Assembly: GCF_007990715.1 (NCBI RefSeq)
Contig: NZ_BJWY01000081.1
Coordinates: 1 to 34,242 of the forward strand
Source: Nocardia seriolae NBRC 15557
GTDB taxonomy: Bacteria > Actinomycetota > Actinomycetes > Mycobacteriales > Mycobacteriaceae
Direction: 5' to 3'
Length of the DNA: 34,242 nucleotides
Shown here: piece by piece, positions 30,285-34,242 of the stretch
Numbering within the stretch: the stretch's first letter is position 1
Layout: each line of letters begins with the position of its first letter
Translations under genes and position numbers: made by a program
The notes under the pieces: generated by a model
What the model was told of the DNA's origin: nothing
Seen by the model: only the letters and a program-made list of their open reading frames with translations
Database searches by the model: none

Positions 30285-32408
30285 TCAGTGCGTGACCAGC
30301 CGCCAATCGTCGGGCAGATTGGTGGCGGTCACGTGCTCGCCCTCCACGGCCAGGTCGATGACCGTCCCGCCCAGCCGCAGATCGGTCAGCTCCACGCGCC
30401 CCCAGCGAGCGGGCAGGTGGGGCAGCACGGTCAGGGTGCGGTGCGGGACATCGGGTTCCAAGCCCAGGAAGGAGCGCACCAGCAGCAGCGGCGCGGCGCT
30501 GGCCCAGGCCTGCGGAGAGCAGGAGGTGGGGTAGGGGACCGGGGCCGAGAACTTGGAACGCGGGAAGCCGCAGAACAATTCGGGCAGGCGGCCGCCGAAG
30601 GCCCCGGCCGCGTCGAGCAGGCCGTCGGACAGGCGGGTGGCCAGGTCCAGGGCTCCGGGGAGATGCCGATAGCGCAGCAGGCCCGCGACGGCGATGGCGG
30701 TGTCGTGCGGCCAGACCGAACCATTGTGGTAACTCATCGGATTGAAGGCGCCCATACTGGAAGCCAGTGTGCGCAAACCGAATCCGGTGTCCATATCGGA
30801 GGAAGCGAGCTGGCCGATGACGGCGGCGGCGTGCTCGTCGGTGACGATGCCCGACCAGAGACAGTGCCCGATATTGCTGGTGAGCGCGTCCAGACGGCGC
30901 TTGCCGCCGTCCAAAGCCACCGCGAACCAGCCCCTCTCGGGCAGCCAGAACGCCTCGGCGAACTTGGTGCGCAATTCCGCCGCGCGATCCCGCAGGTGAC
31001 CGGCGGTGGTGGCGTCGCCGAACTCCTCGGCCAGATCCGCCCGCGCCCGCAGCGCCGCGTACACGTAACCCTGCACCTCGCACAGCGCGATCGGCGGTTC
31101 CGGCAGCCGCCCGACCGCGTCGTTGACGCCGTCGAAACTGTCCTTCCAGCCCTGATTGATCAGGCCACGGTCGGTGGCTCGCCGATACTCCACGAAACCG
31201 TCGCCGTCGCGGTCACCGTAGTCGGCGATCCAGGCCAGCGCGGCATCGGCGGCGGGCAGCAGCGCCTGCACCGAATCGGCATCCGCGCCCCAGCGTCGCG
31301 CCTGCGCCAGCAGCATGACGAAAAGCGGTGTGGCGTCGATGGTTCCGTAGTACGTCTCGCCGCCGAGCACCTGGCCGCTGGCCGGTCCGCGCCGCATCTC
31401 GTGCATGATGCGGCCCGGCTCCTCCTCGGTCATGGGATCGACGCGCTGGCCCTGCATCTCGGCCAGCTGCGCCAGCGTGCCCATGGCCAGCCCGACATCC
31501 AGCGGCAGCGCCATCCACGCCGTCAGCAGGGAGTCACGGCCGAACAGGGTCATGAACCAGGGCGCGCCCGCCGCCACGAACGGGCGGCCGCCACGCGAGT
31601 CGTCGTGGATCTGCAAGGCGCCCAGATCGCTTTCGGTGCGCTCGAGCACCGAGGTCAGCTTCGGATCCGCCGCCGTGATCGTGGTGGCGGTATCGCGCCA
31701 GGCCGCGATCTTGCGGCTCGGCTCGCTGGCCGCGTAGTGCTCACCCGGGCGCACCGGCGAGTGGATCGGCTGATTGCCCATGGTCGGCTGGCACACGATC
31801 TCGGTGTGCCAGCTGCCGCCGGCGGGCACCACCGCCCGCCACGACAGCGAACCGGGCAGCACCGCGGGGATTTCCGACGACGACACCGTCAAACCCCGGG
31901 CGCGGTCGGAGCGATCGTTGAGCAGCAGTTCCGCATCCGCCACGATCACCTCGGCGCGGGCGTTCCCACCGCGGCCCTCCTTGACCGCGAACAGGTCCGC
32001 GAAGTCCGCGTCCACATGCAATTGCAGGTCCACGGCGGTGGTTTCGCGGCCCAGGTTCTCCACCGTGATGGTCTCCCGCAGCCCGTCGGCCACCAGCCGC
32101 TCCCGCACGATCAGCACCGTCGAGTCCGCCACGCCGGCCCGTGGGGGCCGGCGCAATATGAACCGGGCGGTGAACGCCTCCGGACTCAGCACCGACAGCG
32201 ACTCCGGTCGCTGCCCGTCCAAGCGCAGCTCCCACCGCGACAGCACCCGCGCGTCTCGGAAGAACAGCCCGTACGGCGTCCCCGGCTCGACATCGCCCAG
32301 ATGATCCGAGAGACAGAACGTGCTGCCCTCCACCAGGGTGATCGCTCCGCCGCAACCGCCGACGGTGGGCTCGCCCGCATTGAGAGCGGCCGGAGTGTCA
32401 TTGCTCAT
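30285..32408 (-). CDS. Amylo-alpha-1,6-glucosidase / glycogen-debranching family protein
   Basis: The 707-aa protein has an N-terminal beta-sandwich domain of the glycogen-debranching type (about 20-215; LSDHLGDVEPGTPYGLFFRDARVLSRWEL is typical) and a C-terminal alpha/alpha-barrel catalytic domain. In the barrel, GAPWFMTLFGRDSL (281-294), PGRIMHEMR, YYGTIDATPLF (353-363) and SVWPHDTAI are the conserved blocks, with acidic residues in GRDS, the HEMR segment and the GTIDAT segment as candidate catalytic or sugar-binding positions. It probably trims alpha-1,6-linked glucose from glycogen or another glucan in the cytosol; no signal peptide is seen. The ATG at 32408 overlaps the end of the GT4 gene by 11 bp, with AAAGGG upstream, so the two are co-translated and likely act on the same glucan. 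Confidence 0.88.
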   Translation of the reverse strand: MSNDTPAALNAGEPTVGGCGGAITLVEGSTFCLSDHLGDVEPGTPYGLFFRDARVLSRWELRLDGQRPESLSVLSPEAFTARFILRRPPRAGVADSTVLIVRERLVADGLRETITVENLGRETTAVDLQLHVDADFADLFAVKEGRGGNARAEVIVADAELLLNDRSDRARGLTVSSSEIPAVLPGSLSWRAVVPAGGSWHTEIVCQPTMGNQPIHSPVRPGEHYAASEPSRKIAAWRDTATTITAADPKLTSVLERTESDLGALQIHDDSRGGRPFVAAGAPWFMTLFGRDSLLTAWMALPLDVGLAMGTLAQLAEMQGQRVDPMTEEEPGRIMHEMRRGPASGQVLGGETYYGTIDATPLFVMLLAQARRWGADADSVQALLPAADAALAWIADYGDRDGDGFVEYRRATDRGLINQGWKDSFDGVNDAVGRLPEPPIALCEVQGYVYAALRARADLAEEFGDATTAGHLRDRAAELRTKFAEAFWLPERGWFAVALDGGKRRLDALTSNIGHCLWSGIVTDEHAAAVIGQLASSDMDTGFGLRTLASSMGAFNPMSYHNGSVWPHDTAIAVAGLLRYRHLPGALDLATRLSDGLLDAAGAFGGRLPELFCGFPRSKFSAPVPYPTSCSPQAWASAAPLLLVRSFLGLEPDVPHRTLTVLPHLPARWGRVELTDLRLGGTVIDLAVEGEHVTATNLPDDWRLVTH

Positions 32409-33855
32409 GGAGACCCTTTCGCCGGGGCACGCGCCGCCGTGGCGCCGCCTTCGGTGTGGAACTGTTGTCGGACACAGGTTTACGGCCCGGCGTCAGCGCA
32501 CCGCCGGTCAAGGCATCTGGATGCCCGGAATGGGCGACCTCTGGATGCCCGGAATGCGTGATCTCCGGGTGCCCGGAATGCGTGGTGCCGCGCCCGGACA
32601 TCGTGGTCGCGGCGGCCCGCCCCGGCCCGGTCCCCGCGCTACGCTGCCCGCTCGTCATCCCGGCGTGCTTCTGACCGGGATCCGCCTGGATCCCGGCCGA
32701 GACCACCCCGGCATGCCGGGGCAGGCCGGGGTGGCGCCGCGGATGCTCGCCCACCACCCGCCGGTAGATCTCCTCGTACCCGCGGCCCAGGGTGTCCGCC
32801 CCGAAATGCGCGGCCACATGGGCGCGCATGGCGTACGGGTCATACCCCCGCACCTCGGCGATGGCCGCGGGCAATTCGGCCGGATCATCACAGACACGCC
32901 CGGTGACCCCGTCCACGATCACCTCCGCGACCGCGCCGCCGCGCAACGCCACCACCGGCGTCCCGCACACCATCGCCTCGATCATGACCATGCCGAACGG
33001 TTCCTCCCATTGCACCGGGAACACCAGACAGCGTGCCCCGGACAGCAGTTCGCGTTTGGCCACGGCATCGGCCATACCGAACATGTGATCGCGTTCGGTG
33101 AGCAACGGCCGCACCGCACTCTCGAAATAGCGCACCTCGGGCGGCTCGGCGCACTTGCCCGCCAGAATCAACGGCAGACCCGCCGCGTGCGCGGCCTCGA
33201 GCGCCAGATGCGGCGCCTTGTCCGCGGTGAACCGGCCCAGGAACAGAGCGTAGTCCTGCTTCTCGGTGCGGAACGGCCAGTCCTCCACCCGCAGCGCGTT
33301 GTGCATCCGGCCCACCCAGTTCAGGTCGGGGGCCATGGCGCGCTGGCGGTCGCTGATGGCCACCAGGTGCGCGTCCTCGCCGAGTTCGCGGTAGTAGACG
33401 TAGGGGTCGCCGTAGACCGGACCGTGCACGGTCACCACGGTCGGCAGCCCGAGCTCGCGCGACACCGGCATATTCAGCGGGCCCGCGAAGGTATGGTCGT
33501 GCACCAGGTCCAGACCCTCGGCGACGGCCAGCCGCTGTAGCGCGCGCCGCACCTTCAGCGCGTGCACCACCTCCGGGAACGGATCGCCCAGGCGCTCGGA
33601 TTGCGCACGATCCCACAGTGATTCGAACTCGCCCTTGGTGCCGTTGATGCCCGCGCCGAGCAGCGTCACCCGATGCCCGCGCTCCACCAGCGCGTCCACC
33701 AGATCGGCCACCACGGCCTCCACGCCGCCGTAGGCCTTGGGTGGGATATCGAAATACGGCGGCACCACCATCGCGATGCGCAGCCGCTCGTGCTCGACCG
33801 ATGGGAATTCGACTGCGGCGTTTACGGGAACGGGCAACGGGGTAAGCGCACTCAT
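32398..33855 (-). CDS. GT4 family glycosyltransferase with repeat-bearing C-terminal tail
   Basis: This 485-aa GT-B glycosyltransferase should move a sugar from an activated donor to a glycan or lipid acceptor. Its N-terminal half begins RIAMVVPPYFDIPPKAYGGVEAVVADLVDAL (Gly-Gly loop of the GT4 fold), and LVHDHTFAGP lies in the cleft. The donor-site motif EPFGMVMIEAMVCGTPVVA contains the paired glutamates of the family. After about residue 380 a proline- and histidine-rich tail of roughly 100 residues replaces ordered sequence; three 8-aa HSGHPE-type repeats lie near 423-447, and the end is strongly basic (RRRVPRRKG). The ATG at 33855 has a near-perfect GGAAGGAGG ribosome site; upstream in-frame codons to 33966 are not needed. 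Substrate unknown; the pairing with a debranching enzyme suggests glucan metabolism. Confidence 0.87.
   Translation of the reverse strand: MSALTPLPVPVNAAVEFPSVEHERLRIAMVVPPYFDIPPKAYGGVEAVVADLVDALVERGHRVTLLGAGINGTKGEFESLWDRAQSERLGDPFPEVVHALKVRRALQRLAVAEGLDLVHDHTFAGPLNMPVSRELGLPTVVTVHGPVYGDPYVYYRELGEDAHLVAISDRQRAMAPDLNWVGRMHNALRVEDWPFRTEKQDYALFLGRFTADKAPHLALEAAHAAGLPLILAGKCAEPPEVRYFESAVRPLLTERDHMFGMADAVAKRELLSGARCLVFPVQWEEPFGMVMIEAMVCGTPVVALRGGAVAEVIVDGVTGRVCDDPAELPAAIAEVRGYDPYAMRAHVAAHFGADTLGRGYEEIYRRVVGEHPRRHPGLPRHAGVVSAGIQADPGQKHAGMTSGQRSAGTGPGRAAATTMSGRGTTHSGHPEITHSGHPEVAHSGHPDALTGGALTPGRKPVSDNSSTPKAAPRRRVPRRKGLHEQ
32516..32587 (-). repeat. 24-bp tandem repeat, three units, in the GT4 tail
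   Basis: Three consecutive 24-bp units (32516-32539, 32540-32563, 32564-32587) share the core GATGCCCGGAATG with a few changes. On the coding strand they give THSGHPEI, THSGHPEV and AHSGHPDA-like octapeptides. The period is a multiple of three, so the frame is kept. Confidence 0.88.
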
Positions 33856-34242
33856 GACGCCCCTCCTTCCAAGGGACACAACCGTCGGCGTCCGGATACC
33901 GGGACACCGGCCCTGGGCCTGGCCTCGGGAAGATCGAGAGCGCTCGGGGCCGAACGACATCGGCACGGCTCACCCGCACCCGGGGTCCGGGGGGCTGTCG
34001 ATGAGCCGCGCGGTGTCGTCAGCGCGTTCCGAGTCGAACGCCTGGTGATCGTCGCGCCGGCTGGTGCCGGCGAGGTCCGGTGGGTGAATGCACGATCGGC
34101 GTGGACGACGCCAGCACCGATGATGAGGTCGTCACCGTCGGTCGGTCACGGTGACACCGAGCCCGTGGGCACCCCGAGGCGTTATCGCGCTCGGCGGCCA
34201 TTGGGTGAATCCACAATATCGCCGGAAATCATCCGAAACTCG
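33856..34242. other. Region without a convincing gene, upstream of the GT4 gene
   Basis: Short open frames on both strands have mixed third-base composition and no good ribosome site or recognisable protein. One inverted repeat, GTCACCGT (34131-34138) with ACGGTGAC (34148-34155), could be an operator or hairpin. The stretch should contain the promoter of the GT4/debranching pair, but I cannot point to -35 and -10 elements with confidence. Confidence 0.5.

Noticed and set aside
29823..32561. Long plus-strand open frame running through the second permease and the debranching-type gene
   Set aside because: It crosses two genes with clear family motifs on their own frames and encodes a low-complexity Arg/Gly/Gln/His-rich protein, as expected of a shadow frame.
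34019..34216. Small minus-strand open frame near the right edge
   Set aside because: No ribosome site, no recognisable family and mixed third-base composition; treated as non-coding.

Overview
This is high-GC actinobacterial DNA, most likely from Nocardia or a close mycolic-acid-containing relative. The reasons are the GC-rich third codon positions, frequent GTG starts with 4-bp GTGA/ATGA overlaps, an MMPL transporter fragment, an Mtb12-like secreted antigen, IdeR/DmdR-type iron boxes and a mycobactin/nocobactin-type siderophore locus. Assignments come from reading motifs by eye; no database search was run.

Left flank (1-4530): the C-terminal part of an MMPL transporter with a strong terminator, a PAPS-dependent sulfotransferase, a small secreted protein behind a leader rich in dyad symmetry, and, on the minus strand, an RluA-type pseudouridine synthase followed by a CPBP intramembrane protease.

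Siderophore locus (about 4580-30258): three iron boxes mark three units. Box 1 (4580-4598) precedes two overlapping genes for a heterodimeric IrtAB-like ABC transporter, here without the IrtA siderophore-interaction domain. Box 2 (8952-8970) lies between a minus-strand Mtb12-like secreted protein and a plus-strand MbtG-like lysine N6-hydroxylase. Box 3 (10386-10404) overlaps the hydroxylase stop codon and precedes a compact run of nine genes: a formyltransferase of the methionyl-tRNA/hydroxyornithine type, a type II thioesterase, a stand-alone ketosynthase, an AT-KR-ACP polyketide synthase, two NRPSs, and a Drr-type ABC exporter (one ATPase, two permeases).

Inferred pathway: lysine is N6-hydroxylated and N6-formylated. 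The first NRPS loads one such residue. The KS and AT-KR-ACP proteins make a beta-hydroxy acid, probably alpha-methyl. A condensation domain followed by a dead adenylation remnant could form the hydroxy-acid ester. The second NRPS adds the last lysine, which is probably released as a lactam. The salicylate synthase, salicyl-AMP ligase, oxazoline-forming NRPS and MbtH are absent from the window. Formyl in place of a long acyl hydroxamate points to a brasilibactin/formobactin/amamistatin-type product rather than a classical mycobactin.

Right flank (30285-34242): a minus-strand pair, a GT4 glycosyltransferase with a repeat-bearing C-terminal tail overlapping a glycogen-debranching-type glucosidase, then about 390 bp without a convincing gene. 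No tRNA, rRNA, CRISPR array, insertion sequence or phage gene was recognised.
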